Shown here piece after piece: positions 35,247 through 47,961 of a stretch of 64,000 nucleotides of DNA (position 1 is its first letter; the number at the start of each line of letters is the position of its first letter). The notes beneath the pieces are model-generated. The model saw only the letters and a list, made by a program, of their open reading frames with translations. It had not been told where the DNA came from and did no database searches. Made by a program: the position numbers and the translations under genes. The stretch is from positions 1-64,000 of the forward strand of contig QANU01083749.1 in NCBI GenBank assembly GCA_003254905.1. The letters run 5' to 3'. The DNA is from Nissolia schottii. Its lineage: Eukaryota; Streptophyta; Magnoliopsida; Fabales; Fabaceae.

Positions 35247-38200
35247 ATGGCAGATCATGCTAGTTATGGGAGTCTTGAGCGTGATATTGAGCAGGTAAGT
35301 AGTTTGCACCAAAAGATTTTCCCCATTCAAGATGAAGTTTTTATTTATTTTCCATGCTTGTGAATAGTGACATGTTAATTAGACATGATTTTATGTACCA
35401 AACACACATTGTTTTATTTAGTTGATATATTTTCATGTGTTCATGTAGAAACTTCAAAATCCTTATATTCATAACAAGGATAAGCCAAAATTTGAGAGCC
35501 ATTGTCCTAGCGTATGACCCCCATTTCCAAAAAACATATCTGCGCGTCAAAAGAGCTCTTGAGAATCATAGTCCTTGATTCCCGACAAGAAAAAATTCTA
35601 GTCATGAGAAGGGGGAAAAATTTTCGTAGTTGAATAGTTGAATGACAGAGTGTGGAGAAGAAAGGGAAAATGATTAGATGAGTTTATATGTAGGTAATAT
35701 GATGTGACAATTAAATCATATTGCATAGTATCAAGAGCTAGCTGAGGTTCTAAGAGGGACAGGCTGAGCATTTGCCAATTGGCGATGGTATTTTGCCTTT
35801 CTTGATGATTGGCAATTGGTCAATAATCAAATCACTTCATTTTGAAAGATGCCGAGAAAAACATTGTGTTGTCAGTGTAAATATGCTTAGAAACTTCGCA
35901 TTATTTTTTTGTAATCTTTTTGATTGAGGATTACATAGCTTAGGTGCTTGACCAACCAGTATCTAATTAATGTCTGTTTTAACTCATATTGAAGGCAATC
36001 TTTGCTTTAAAGAAAGGTACTCAGTTAGTCAAGTATAGCCGGAAAGCAAAGCCAAAAGTTTGCCCATTCAGACTCTCCTTGGTGAGGTTTTAATGTAGAA
36101 TCAAATTTGTGTTCCAGATTTCCATCATAAGACATGCATATTCCTATCTCTAGAGTTGGCTTGTGTATAACGAATTTGATATCTCTAAATAATTTTATAT
36201 TTAGTGGTATTAACAGGATGAAACAACACTGATTTGGCTTTCTCATAAAAAGGAAAGGAATCTGAAACTATCGTCAGTTTCACAGATTATCCCTGGACAA
36301 AGAACTGTAAGTTAAATAAGTCTTTGGATGCTAGCAGGTATTTATGGTCATGTTAACAATCTGTTAAAGATATGCTCACGCTTTCAATGATCATTTCTGT
36401 GCAGGCTGTCTTTAGAAGATATTTGCAACCTGAAAAGGACTATCTTTCATTTTCACTTGTTTATAATAACGGGGATCGAACACTTGATCTGGTTAGAAAT
36501 CACAGTGATGATGCATTTACATTTCTCAATTTGATGAAAAAAATTGATTTTAGTGGTTCTTTTTTCCTTCTTATTTGTAGATATGCAAGGACAAAACTGA
36601 GTCAGAGGTATGGTTTGCAGGTCTTAAGACATTAATTTCTACTCGAAAGCTCACTAGGCGTACTAGAAGTGATCTATCTGATGTGAGTTTTAACATAAAT
36701 CCATTGAATAACCATTTTGTCCTCAATTTCTCATCATGAAGTTCCTGCTCCTTCCTTCAAAATTTTCAAGGATTATTTTAAAGGTCTTTGCAATGCAATC
36801 AAAGACTAACTTGCCAATGATATAATCAATCTTAGCTATAGGAGAAGATATGCTGCCACTAACAGCTATACCAACTTGAATGTTGGCTTTAATTTTTCTT
36901 TTATTTCTTTGTTTCCTTGTTGAATTCAAATATAAGCTTTCATTTATATGATTTCGTTGAACTCTGCAAAGAATGTGAAATGTATGGGACAGATATATTC
37001 AAAAAGAAAATCCTGATAAAAAAATTTGGTATCAGCACCTCTTTGTTATCTGACGTTGTTGACAATTGTATCAACTCATGTGAATATTTTGGAAGTTGTA
37101 TCAACTAAATAACTGTCTATGAATTTCACTCAGTTTTTTGAGATTTTCATCTTCACTATTCCATCTTGTGAAATGCAAGCCTTCTTACACGTTGCTGTTT
37201 ATGCGAATCCAGGGAAAGTGAACCACATACATTTGTTGTTTCATGTAGTGATAATTCTTTACAAATCTATATTTTGAAAGCATGTCACTCAGGTGCTTTT
37301 TAAATTTCAGTTTCAGGATGGTGCTGATTTCACTCCGAATGGCCGTCCTTTTGGTGCAGCACTAGAGTTTACTTCAAGCATTCCTCGTGGCAGGTTCTCT
37401 GCCATTTCACTTTCTTGTCAATCTTCATTCTATTCAGTAAGCTCAGATGAGAGGATAGAGCGTGGAAGTATGCAACCAAGGACAAGTATTGGTGATGGTT
37501 TTCGTGTTAGTGTGTCAAGTACACCTAGCTGTTCAAGTGGAGGATCAGGGCCAGATGACATAGAGTCACTAGGTGATGTTTATATATGGGGAGAAGTTTG
37601 GGCAGATGGGGTTTCACCTGATGGGTTTGCGATTCAGGTCCCTTCCACAACTGATGTGCTGATTCCTAGGCCCTTGGAGTCAAATATTGTTCTTGATGTT
37701 CAACAGATCGCATCTGGGGTGCGCCACATTGCTCTAGTTACAAGGCAAGGGGAGGTTTTCACTTGGGGAGAGGAATCTGGGGGAAGACTTGGTCATGGAA
37801 TTGACAAAGATTTCGGTCGCCCCCAGCTTGTCGAGTCTCTGGCGGTTACTAATGTGGATTATGTTGCTTGCGGAGAGAATCATACATGTGCTGTATCCAC
37901 ATCAGATGATCTTTACTCATGGGGTGATGGTACATACAATGTTGGGCTTCTTGGCCATGGCACAGATGCTAGCCACTGGATACCAAAGAGGGTAAGTGGC
38001 CCTTTTGAAGGACTTCAAGTTATATCTGTTGCGTGTGGCACATGGCATTCGGCATTGGCAACTTCCAATGGAAAACTTTATACTTTTGGTGATGGAACTT
38101 TCGGTGTCTTGGGTCATGGAGATAGAGAGAGTGTGTCATATCCAAAGGAGGTACAGTTATTGAGTGGATTGAAGACTATTAAGGTTGCTTGTGGAGTATG

Positions 38201-41200
38201 GCACACTGCAGCTATTGTAGAGGTGATGTTTCAGTCTGGTTCAAATGTTTCATCAAGGAAGCTCTTCACTTGGGGGGATGGCGACAAATATCGTTTGGGA
38301 CACGGAAATAAGGAAACATACCTTCAACCAACCTGTGTCTCTGCACTTATTGAATTCAATTTCCACCAGATAGCATGCGGACACACTATGACTGTTGCCC
38401 TCACTACATCTGGTCACATTTTTACAATGGGAGGCTCTGAAAATGGCCAACTAGGGAATCCTATGTCTGATGGAAAAATGCCTATGCTAGTACAAGATAA
38501 GTTGGTGGGTGAGTTTGTGGAGGAAATATCATGTGGATCTCATCATGCTGCTGTCTTGACATCAAGAAGTGAACTGTATACTTGGGGGAAAGGTGCCAAT
38601 GGAAGATTGGGACATGGAGACGTAGAGGATCGAAAATCGCCAACTATGGTGGAAGCCTTGAAAGAAAGGCATGTCAAAAACATCTCATGTGGCTCGAACT
38701 TTACATCTTGCATATGCATCCATAAATGGATCTCAGGAGTTGACCAATCAGTTTGCACTGGTTGTAGGCAACCATTTGGTTTCACTAGAAAAAGGCACAA
38801 CTGTTATAACTGCGGGTTGGTGCATTGCCATTCTTGTAGTTCAAAAAAGGCATTGAGAGCAGCATTGGCTCCAACACCCGGAAAACCCCATCGTGTGTGC
38901 GATTCTTGTTATACCAAGCTTAAAGCTGTTGACATTGGTAATACTACTTCTAATTTCATTAGAAAAGTTACTACCCCGCCTTGTAGTTCCATAGATGCAA
39001 GGGAAAGATTTGGCCTGGGAGAAGTAAGGTCTACAAGAACACTCTTCCCAGCTCCTATCACAGAATCAATAAAATACCTTGACATAAGGACTAGTAAGCC
39101 TGTAATCAAGTATGATTCTTCTTTGGGCCGAGTTTCTCAAGTACCATCACTTACACAATTGAAAGATATTGCATTTCCAAGTGCAACAGGTTCTATTCAA
39201 AATGTTTTGAAGCCTACCATACCTCCAAGTCCACCACCAACTCCACCAATCAACTCAAGGCCAGCATCCCCATATGCAAGAAGACCAAGACCACCACGTT
39301 CCGGCGGCACACCGGGATTTTCTAGAAGTCTTATTGATAGTTTGAGGAAAACAAATGAGCTTTTGAACCAAGAAGTCTCAAAATTGCAGAATCAAGTGAG
39401 TTTATTATGGTGCATTTGCTTTCAGTTTTCATTTCTAATTTTCATTTCTAGAATTTTCTATTTTCAGGATTTTCTAAGGAAACAGTAAAAACTATAAAAT
39501 TCAGTTTCCTATTTTCTCTATTTCTGTCATAAAATCCTCACAACAAGAAATTACGGAAATGGAAATTGTAAATGAAAATTGAAACCAAACACACCCTTAG
39601 CATTTCACTTTGTATGTTCTCTGAAAAACCTCATATGTCACCATCAATAAGTTAACGAATATATATTATGTAGAATCGAAGTTTGAAACAGAAAAGTGAC
39701 ATGAAAGATGGGGAAATTCAGAAGCTTCAGAAAAATGTTAGGGAAGCTACCTCAATGATTGCAGAGGAATCTTCTGGGCATAAAGCAACGAAAGAATTTT
39801 TCAGGTCCACTGTAAATCAGGTATCTTCATTCTATGTTTCAAGGCTATAGCTGAAGTTATTGACTTATGCCGGTTTGAATTGGCTTAAAAAAGTTGCTTA
39901 TTTTACTTATATTTTAACTTTTTTTTAAGAGTTTTATTTACATTTACAAGATGTTTTTACTAAAAACTACATTTTCATCAACTTTTTTTTAGAAGTAGAA
40001 CATTCCAAACTTTAAAAAAAATGCTATTTTAAAAGTGTATTTTAACACGTTATTTTTGTTTAAGAAAAAAAGTGCTTTTTTCAGAAGTTAATCCGAACGT
40101 ACCCTTATTTCAATGGAGTTACATTGCTCCAATTATTGAACAATAATCAAAGAAATAAAATGAAAATGGGTGTCCAAAATCATGAAAGAGGAGAGACGGA
40201 GTAAGAAATCTCCGGCAATGGATCAAAATTTTTCATGACTTGCATCTTTAAACAGAATTACATACTTTCAGTGTACCTCATTATTGAGAAAACTCAAATC
40301 ACTGTAATGACTAATTATTGATCACAAATTATGTTATATTAATAGTTACTTGTGATAAACCCTACATGTAGATGATTCTAAAAACTTTTGAAAATATATA
40401 AACCAAATGCAATACAAAGGCAAGTATCACAAAAGAAAAAGGGTTATAAAAAAAAAGGAGAAGGAATGAGTTGTTGACATTTAAAAAGGGATTATGAAAA
40501 ATATAGCAACAACAACCGAGTCTTTTCCCACTACGTGTGGTCGGCTACATAGATCAAGCAGCGCCATAGTGTCCTATCAAAGACCATGTTTTAATGTAGA
40601 CCATTAATCTCTAAATCTTTTTTAATATTTTCTTCTATAGTTTTTATTGGTCTCCCCCTACTTCTAACTGATGAGTTACCCGTCATTTGATCTACTCTTC
40701 TTATTGGGGCTTCTTTTGGTCTTCTCTTTACATGTTCAAACCACCTAAGACGAGATTCTACTATCTTTTCTCCTATAGGTGTTACCCCAACTTTTTCCCT
40801 AATGTAATCAGTTTTAAATGTGTTTAGTAAGAACATCCAAGACCAGGATAAAAAAATAGAGACTCAGACTTGAAAAACTATAGTAGAAGAATTAAAATAC
40901 TAATCATGTTCTTGAAAAACTACAGCAATATGGATGGCAATGTCAGAAGAAAATAATTAATGTCATAACGGTCAGCAGATGCAATTTCAATTTTGAGGTG
41001 AATTAAAGACATAATTCATAATTAATGTTATATTAACTAAAAACGTATATATTTGAACTTGAGCTGTTAGATCTGGTATTATGTACTCAAAACTCTTAGA
41101 GATGTAACCTAACAGACAAATTAACTTCCAATTGTTGTTTAAGGCTTCACAGTTTTAACTACTAACTGCTTTAACTTCATATTTCTGGTATGACATATGC

Positions 41201-43268
41201 TTAATCGTCCAACCTAGTGGGGGGAAAAACTTCAATAAGAAATCAGGATTGGTAGTACATTATTCTAATAAAGTAGGTTTGTCTTTGGTTTTATCCAGTT
41301 GAAGGAAATGACTGAGAAGTTGCTACCAGAGATTTCAGAAAGTGAAAAATTGGGAACTGTGCTTACTCAAGCTGAAGATTTTCTAAAAGAAAATTCAGAA
41401 CCTGAAACATCGTCCTCACTATCAAACTTGGAGTCTGAGCAACAAAATGCACCTAATACACCTGCCTCAGATATTGGCACATTCAAAATGCAAGAACACA
41501 GTATAGAAGAAAATAATGAAGCTGCAGTAGTTGACCCCTCTCATGACGTTCAAGAAAGCAATGGATCATCATCTAATACTAATACAGCAGTGCCTCGGCA
41601 AAGCTCTGAAAATGATATGAAATCACTGGAGCCTTCAAGATCGGCGAGAGAAGGAGAACCACAAGTCATTGAACAATTTGAACCTGGAGTTTATGTGACA
41701 CTTGTAGTAAAGCCTGGCGGTGTCAAAGTTTTCAAGAGAGTTAGATTCAGGTACTACAATTACTTGTTTATCTGACAAATTCTACATTTTCAACTTCTAT
41801 GTCAGTATGATTTGTGCTAATGCTTATGATATTTACTATGATACTCCACTTCAAAAAATTAGAGTCGTATTCTTTTTTATCTCTCAACTGTGGATGTGTA
41901 TATCCAAATGTGGAAGTGAATGTGTGATAGCTGCGAGTTTGTTTGGTTTTTGCTTTCTTCTTCTTCTTTTGTCTTCAGTCTATTTCCTATGTGATCTGCT
42001 ATGCTGCATAGGTACCAATACAGTACTGCACAGGTACTGTTGCAGTATTGGGATCAGGTACGGTTACAGGGATTGGATACAAAATTTTTTGAAAATAAAT
42101 TACATATAATAAAAAAAAAATTCACAAAATAACTAATGTAAATATTCAATCCAAAACCAATAGCACAAGAAAAAACCAAAATCATATTTCTTCAATTCTT
42201 TCTAAAAGAAAATAGCAGAAGAGAAGAGGAACAGAAACTCATCGAAGACAAGATTGCGTCGCCAGAAATGGTAGTCCTTGCTGGATGTGACTCTGAAGAA
42301 GAACAAGGAGGCTTAGCAGAAGAGACAAGGTCATGCCGAAGACAATGGTGCAAATTAAAGGTGGCTTAGAGGATTGACCGAGGAGTTAGGATATTACGTT
42401 TTTTATTAAAGTCTAATTAGTAAGTCAAATAATAAAAATAAAAAAACCAAAATGACATAGCTTTAGTTAGCTAGCATATCGGCATCGTACCTAGCCATAC
42501 CCAACATTACCCAGTTATACCCAGAGCCTACCCGTTCTATTTTTTTTTAAAATAAATTTGGATATGTACCCAACCGTACTCAAGCATACCCACGGGTACG
42601 TACCCATACGGGTACTTTTCCAGAAATTGGAGTACCACCATGCAACATAGGTGGTATGCAAGTAAATGTGCGATAGCTACATTGTTTGAACCATTTCATG
42701 GGCCTAGATCTGCATGCAGAACAGTAATCATATGATGTCCATTAGCAAATAAAAGGTGGCAAAAATTTGCATAGACAAATTAGATGGCATTAGCTTGTTT
42801 GCAGCATGTATCCTTATTTGATTACCTCTGAATATTTCATGGCACTCAGGTTATTCCTTTTTCTAGACTAAAACTACATTTTAACATAATCAGGTCTTAA
42901 CAGATTGGTCCCTAAAAAACATCATACTCAGTCTCTATAACAAGCTTCGGTCATTGGCATATTAGTCCTCCACAGGGACTAATTAGTATGTATTAAGGAC
43001 TAATTTGTCAAGACTCTATTAAGGACTAAATTGTAGTATTTTTCTTACATTTTTTTTGGTCCTTTCCACTTTATATTTGTATTTCTCTCTGAACTTTTTA
43101 TAATTTTTTTTATGCAGTAAGCGAAGGTTCCATGAGCACCAAGCAGAAGAATGGTGGAACAAAAACAAAGATAGGGTGCTAAGGAAATATAGTCCACATG
43201 CAACAAATCTTGCATCATCTGGCACCCCGCCACCTGCTGAAGAAAATAATGAGACAGCACCTTCCTAA
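35247..43268 (+). CDS. PH-RCC1-FYVE-BRX domain protein (PRAF type)
   Basis: Nine exons: 35247-35294, 35995-36081, 36217-36306, 36405-36491, 36581-36682, 37311-39395, 39674-39820, 41299-41750, 43118-43268; 1082 aa, near the family's usual 1100. Order of domains: PH-like (about 17-125, [27 protein letters not shown]), RCC1 seven-blade propeller (about 226-610, repeated YxWGxGxxGxLGHG), FYVE zinc finger (611-675), coiled coil (about 811-895), and C-terminal BRX domain (about 1007-1061, [13 protein letters not shown]). The FYVE core reads KRHNCYNCG, the plant PRAF variant of RRHHCRxCG, with all the zinc cysteines seen. PH and FYVE domains bind phosphoinositides, RCC1 suggests a GTPase partner, and BRX mediates protein contacts at polar membrane domains. 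Exon 6 may start at 37311 or six bases later. The exact PRAF member cannot be told. Confidence 0.93.
39873..40097. mobile_element. Small MITE-like element in PRAF intron 7
   Basis: The left edge GTTTGAATTGGCTTAAAAAAG and the right edge (reverse complement GTTCGGATTAACTTCTGAAAAAAG) are imperfect inverted repeats about 220 bases apart, enclosing very AT-rich DNA with no coding capacity. The wording is that of non-autonomous hAT-like repeats. No clean 8-base target duplication was seen. Confidence 0.4.
40502..40838 (-). mobile_element. 5'-truncated LINE 3' end, minus strand, PRAF intron 7
   Basis: The minus strand 40836-40591 encodes the C-terminal end of a plant LINE reverse transcriptase polyprotein: [20 protein letters not shown], then [20 protein letters not shown], and later [16 protein letters not shown]. 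It continues to the family's 3' end (ATGTAGCCGACC, GTAGTGGGAAAAGACT, then GTTGTTGTTG) at about 40502. Only the last 340 bases or so are present, as expected from incomplete reverse transcription. The frame is open over 81 codons, so the copy is not very old. It is the same family as the stubs at 52752 and 56079. Confidence 0.8.
41999..42650. mobile_element. 652-bp element with imperfect terminal inverted repeats, PRAF intron 8
   Basis: The left end CTATGCTGCATAGGTACC and the reverse complement of the right end, CTATGTTGCATGGTGGTAC, match except for a few bases. Both ends continue into related GTAC/ACCC-rich phrases (GGTACGGTTACAGGG left; GGGTACGTACCCATACGGGTAC right). The interior is AT-rich and shows no transposase. 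It looks like a non-autonomous DNA transposon, family not identified. Flanks do not show a perfect target duplication. Confidence 0.6.
42867..43047. repeat. MITE-like repeat, PRAF intron 8 (sibling of 48414-48612)
   Basis: Begins ACTAAAACTACATTTTAAC and ends GGACTAAATTGTAGTATTTTT, so the ends are roughly inverted (AAAACTACA versus AAAATACTACA in reverse). Internal phrases such as GTCCCTAAAA, TAGTCC and GGACTAATTTGTCA are shared with the copy in RAPTOR1 intron 1. It ends 70 bases before the last PRAF exon. Confidence 0.45.
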
Positions 43269-43647
43269 TACTTGAGTCCTAGTTTTTACATAGGCATCAC
43301 CTTAGTTTGAAGGTATAGATACATCATTAATCTACCTAGTGTGGCAAAAGCTATATCTAGGTACATTAATTCAAGAACTTTGTAGCATTCTCTACAACAC
43401 TGCATGCCTATAACCTTGTATTCAGTGAGGATAGAAATTGTAGTACAAACGACATAAGATTTAGATATATAGGAACATTTTTTTGTCTAGAGTTTCATAG
43501 ATTTTGAAAGTTGTAAAAAAATGATGAAATATTTCCGAAACAAATAGTATCCAAATAACATTCAGTATAATTTTTCATACATCAAAATAACTAAAATTTA
43601 AATATTGGAAAGATCTGTCGTAGTAAAATTCACCATAATAAAACGAA

Positions 43648-43838
43648 GGCTAAAATATTCTTTTAGTTCTTTAGTTATAAATTTTTATTCACTTTGGTTT
43701 GATATTTTTATTTTTTTTAAGTTCAATTTGTTCCATTATTTGGCAGTTTACAAATAGAGGATTAAATTAATTTTTAAAAAAATATAAAATCAAAGCGAGT
43801 AAATGAGTATAATTAGATGACTAAAATGTATTTTAGCC
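43648..43838. mobile_element. 191-bp MITE with GGCTAAAATA terminal repeats
   Basis: Left end GGCTAAAATATTCTTTTAGT and right end (reverse complement GGCTAAAATACATTTTAGT) are near-identical inverted repeats. The flanks TAAAACGAA and TAAAAGTAA agree at seven of nine positions, fitting a worn 9-base duplication. This terminal wording belongs to a MITE type common in dicots. It lies 380 bases after the PRAF stop codon. Confidence 0.7.
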
Positions 43839-46745
43839 TAAAAGTAATGACCCTGTTTCTAACAAGTTGAATATGGAATGTGTCTTCAAATGTGCTTCTA
43901 CTATGGCAATAAGCCAATATGATTTGCAATTAAGGAACCCAGCATAGCATAGCATGACATGCTTCGAGAAGGCACAACGAGAACCACTAACGCCTGTAGT
44001 TATAAATTCGAACCTGGGACTTCACTTGGCCACCTTACTAGATCATTAGGTCATTGGTCCAATTAGTGGGTTACTAAGTGAGTTGTTAACCCGAATATAA
44101 ATAAAGTAATAATAAATATACATATATAATCTAAAAAATTAAAAAATCCAAATAAATAAAATGCATTTATTTAAACATTCATCATAACATAAAATCACTT
44201 AAAATATATAAGTAAGGTTTAAACTTTAAATGTCATACCATATATAACAATACAAGTTCAAGATCCTAAATCATAAATGACAAGTTCAATTCCAAACATA
44301 AGTAAACTAAGTTGTAAATAAAAAATACATAACAACAACAATTCTACATGTGTATTCAATATTTATTATAAGAATGCAGCAAAACAGGTGTATGTAACAA
44401 GAAAAATGGTACAAAAATGAGAAATTTAAACACATTTTGTAACAAGAAAATGAAAAAAAAATCAGGTCAATCTGACAAACAGTAATTTCAAAAAAAAAAT
44501 TATTAAACGACGTTGTTTGCCTTTATTATAAAAAAAAATTAAAAATTTATTTTAAAAAAAAAACGTGACTCAATCGGGACATTAAGTAACCAGATTTCAC
44601 AAAAATCGATCGGTCAACCTGGATCCACTCATATAACCGGTCTGGTCCCATGGTCAGGTCACCGAGTTCCGAGTCGACCCGACCAGCCAGGTTTTTTTAA
44701 TTATGCTAATGCCTCTTTAGTAAACTATTTATTTTTAAGTCTTAACGTGAAAGAAATATTTGAAAATTACCAAATGAATAAATTATTTTGAATTTGAATA
44801 TGTAATAAAAGACATTTATTTTTAGTGTTTTAAAAAGTGATTTTTTAAGTTAGATATTTTATCCTTTTAAAAGGTTAAAAATGTCATCTTGAGAAGTAAC
44901 AAGTTGTATAATCAAACATGCATGTTTGAAAAACCAGTTGCCCACCCAGAATCAATTTTACATACTTCTTTTTTTTTTCGATAAGTTTCCATTTTATTCA
45001 TCATCTCAACCGAACGAACCATCAAACTCATAAACATAGTATGTGATAAAGGTCACCATTATAGTGATCCCTCAAGCCACCAGACAAAAGACCAACAAAG
45101 TTGAAAAAGACCTCGCTAAAAATCCTATAATAAAAACTCAATGGGAGAAATCTTTACTTTTTAAGATAAAAGAGTATCTATACATACTTCTTAAACTGAA
45201 AAGGCACACTTTAACATTCTCATAATCAATTTTACATCCCTTCACCAAATTTTCAAACATGCTATACTTTTGACCCTAAAAAATTAAAAAACAAAGTCCC
45301 AAGATTTGTTATCTAGAGGGACCTTAAGCCGCATGTTGCTCTAATCATACAAAAGACACTGAATTATTCTCCCTAAAGCACACTAACGACCTGGCCACTA
45401 TTATTAGCGGCTGACAATAATGGCAATGAGGCAGAAGCTCATTGCAGTGGTTAAATAGCCTTATACCCAAAGGAGGAGCCCATCACACTAATAGCTAAAC
45501 TAAACCTTTTTGTTAATGGACTCCTTAAGTTGAAGCTGTAAAGTGTATTTTACCTAGTTTACATTCTAACCTCCTTTTGGACAAAAGACATGTCACAACT
45601 CACAACACCCTTCATATTGTTCATACAATTGCCAGTGATGAGCCTGATGGCCACGGGAGAAAGTTTAACATCCTGAAAGAACGGTATATGAGACAAAAAA
45701 ACAAAGACACAGACAGATAAAATAAAGAACAATTATCAATACTATTATTCTCAATTATTTTCTGTTCTATTTGTTTCTGTGTTTTTTCTGCGTCACATAT
45801 TTCCATTCTTTCGCGATATTTAACTGGAGAAATAATCCATGACTCTTGCAGCTCTCAAGATTTGACCCTTAAGGGCCCTCTGATTTTTGTCCTAACAATC
45901 ACTGATCAGAACCAAGTAATTAAATTCTACATGTTATTGTCTTACTCAGAATCCTTCTCGTCAAATCCAACGAACTTTATCAAATTTGAGGTAACCTTTG
46001 ACACATGAACATGAGAGATGAGACAGAGAAAGCACACTTGGACGGCCTGCCGGAGGCCATTAAGGCCAGAATTTGGAGTCTACATTTAGAAACAAAACAA
46101 TAGTGCGATTTCAAATTATTAAAGACAATTAATTATATATCATGTTTGTAACGGAATTATTTGAGTCTTGAAAATTGTTTACACAATTTCAAGTGGCAAT
46201 CCACCAAAAATAAAATAGTGTTATCTACAAAAGGAAAAATGGCAATCCACTTAGGCCTTGAAGTGAGAAACATCATGGTTGAAGCCCTTTTACTTATAAC
46301 TAAGCATTTGCCTTCCGGTTACTTCACTATTCAGTGTGAGGCTAAAATAATGGCATTTCATTTTACAACTAACCATTTGACTTTCAATTCCTCCATTATT
46401 GGATGTGGGGGATACAATAGTGGGAAGCAAACTGTATATACACGTCAATTGACATTGATTAATGTTAACTTTACAATAAAATAAGTGACATTGAATTTTG
46501 TATTCATAATTGACATTGAATAATGTTAACTTTAAAATAAAATAAATGAAAAAAATATCATAAAATATACCTTAATGCATGACACTTAGTTATGTCATAC
46601 TTTATTTTGTACTTGTATTACTTTATAGTTTGATAAAACATAGCTCAATTATGATAAATATATAAAATCGGTTTAGTAAACTCAATAGATATTGTCTAAC
46701 ACACACAAAGTCAACTAAGTATCTAAAAAGGTTACCAAATTTATA
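43839..46745. other. Intergenic sequence between PRAF and RAPTOR1, no gene
   Basis: There is no frame that I recognise. A GC-richer block at about 44565-44695 (ACTCAATCGGGACATT... GAGTCGACCCGACCAGCC) reads like part of a dispersed repeat. The rest is AT-rich. The frame at 46161-46484 has no known motif. Confidence 0.4.
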
Positions 46746-46749
46746 CATT

Positions 46750-46925
46750 TTGAGGTAAACTCGTAGGTAGATTTTAACTCGTAAACCCAATAGTAAAATT
46801 GAGAGTTTACTTAAACTCGTATGAGTTTACCAAAAAAGAATTTACATGAGTGTTAAATTATTTTGTGTAGTGAAATAGTAAACTCTTAAGAGTTTACGAG
46901 TTAATTAGAGAGTTTAATAACCATA
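46750..46925. repeat. Cluster of TAAACTC / GAGTTTA palindromes
   Basis: A perfect 20-base palindrome, GTAAACTCTTAAGAGTTTAC, stands at 46878-46897. Around it are near-palindromes such as TAAACTCGTATGAGTTTA (about 46815-46832) and single arms (AACTCGTAAAC, GAGAGTTTA). The whole can fold into several competing hairpins and looks like the core of a dispersed, perhaps transposon-derived, repeat. No coding content. Confidence 0.65.
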
Positions 46926-47574
46926 CAGCCAAGCATTTGTTATCTATACAACCAAATCATGATGAAGAGGAGGGTGGTGAGCCTCTCGAGATAGAGAAAG
47001 GATGGTGGACCACAATGAGTTGTGTGATGAATGTTGTAGAGATGCAAGCTTATGATGGAGACTTGAACGCGACGAAGAGGATGGAGAATTGATGGCCTTT
47101 GTTGGAGATGCGATCGCGTAAGAGACGATTGCTGTTTGGCTGACGGCACGAGGTTGAGCTGTGAGATGCGAGTGAGAGTGTTGAGCTGTGAGAAACAAAA
47201 TATGTATCTCATGTGAGCCAATTAATGTGTTGGCTATACAGTGACACCAATCTTAGTGTACACCAAGTCTTTTTGTTTAGTTATTGATGTTGCAAACTGT
47301 AGTCTACATTCATCGGTGGATGGCATTTGTTATTTAATCCTAAGGATTAGCTTAAATCACTCCAAAAATTATCTTGAATTATTTTTACAACTTCATTGGC
47401 TGAAAAGTTCCTTTCCTATAGATATATCATCCACACAATATGCCAAAAAATAACTAATTTTTCATGTCCAATTTTATTTTTCAATTTTATCCTTATCCTT
47501 ATGACTATCTTTTATAATGACTACTAATTATGTGTTATTTTTATACTTACCACTATCACTTAAAATTTTACTAA

Positions 47575-47960
47575 ATGGAAGGTGTTTGTCAAGCCGGCTA
47601 CCTACTCTTATTATTATTGGTTGTTGTCGTTGTTGCTGTTGCCTTTTTTTTATTTTTTTTTTTGGTTGAGAAAATCACGATTTGCACTACAGCACCCATT
47701 TTTATTTTTTTATTCATTACCATTTCCCCATTCGAGAGGTTCAGACAGTGCCGCCACTGTTGTATGCGCCCCCAACACCAACACCGCCATAATCTCCATC
47801 ATCATAACCATCACCACCATCTTCATCTTCATCACCATCATCATCTTCTTCTTCTTCTTCTTCTTCAGCTCCCAAAACCCTAGGATTTCCCTCGATCCCA
47901 TCACCTGCCGATGAATGATCGCTCCTGAGCCCTCTCGATTTGGATGGCTTGGGGAATTTG
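47575..47960 (+). promoter_or_regulatory. RAPTOR1 promoter / 5' leader with telo-box and CTT repeat
   Basis: A telo-box, AAACCCTA, lies at 47875-47882, and a (CAT)n-(CTT)n tract at about 47800-47866. Telo-boxes are common in promoters of plant genes for translation and growth, and CT-rich leaders are usual around plant transcription starts, so both fit a TOR-pathway gene. No clear TATA box can be tied to a start site. Confidence 0.5.
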
Positions 47961-47961
47961 A
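47911..47961 (+). promoter_or_regulatory. Short upstream frames ahead of the RAPTOR1 start, ending in TGATG
   Basis: An ATG at 47911 opens a five-codon frame. Another ATG at 47944 opens five codons (ATGGCTTGGGGAATT) that stop at TGA 47959-47961, whose last base is the first base of the main ATG. A third at 47915 runs out of frame past the main start. The 47944 frame looks like the ancestral RAPTOR start (MALGDLM) with one base missing. Confidence 0.6.
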
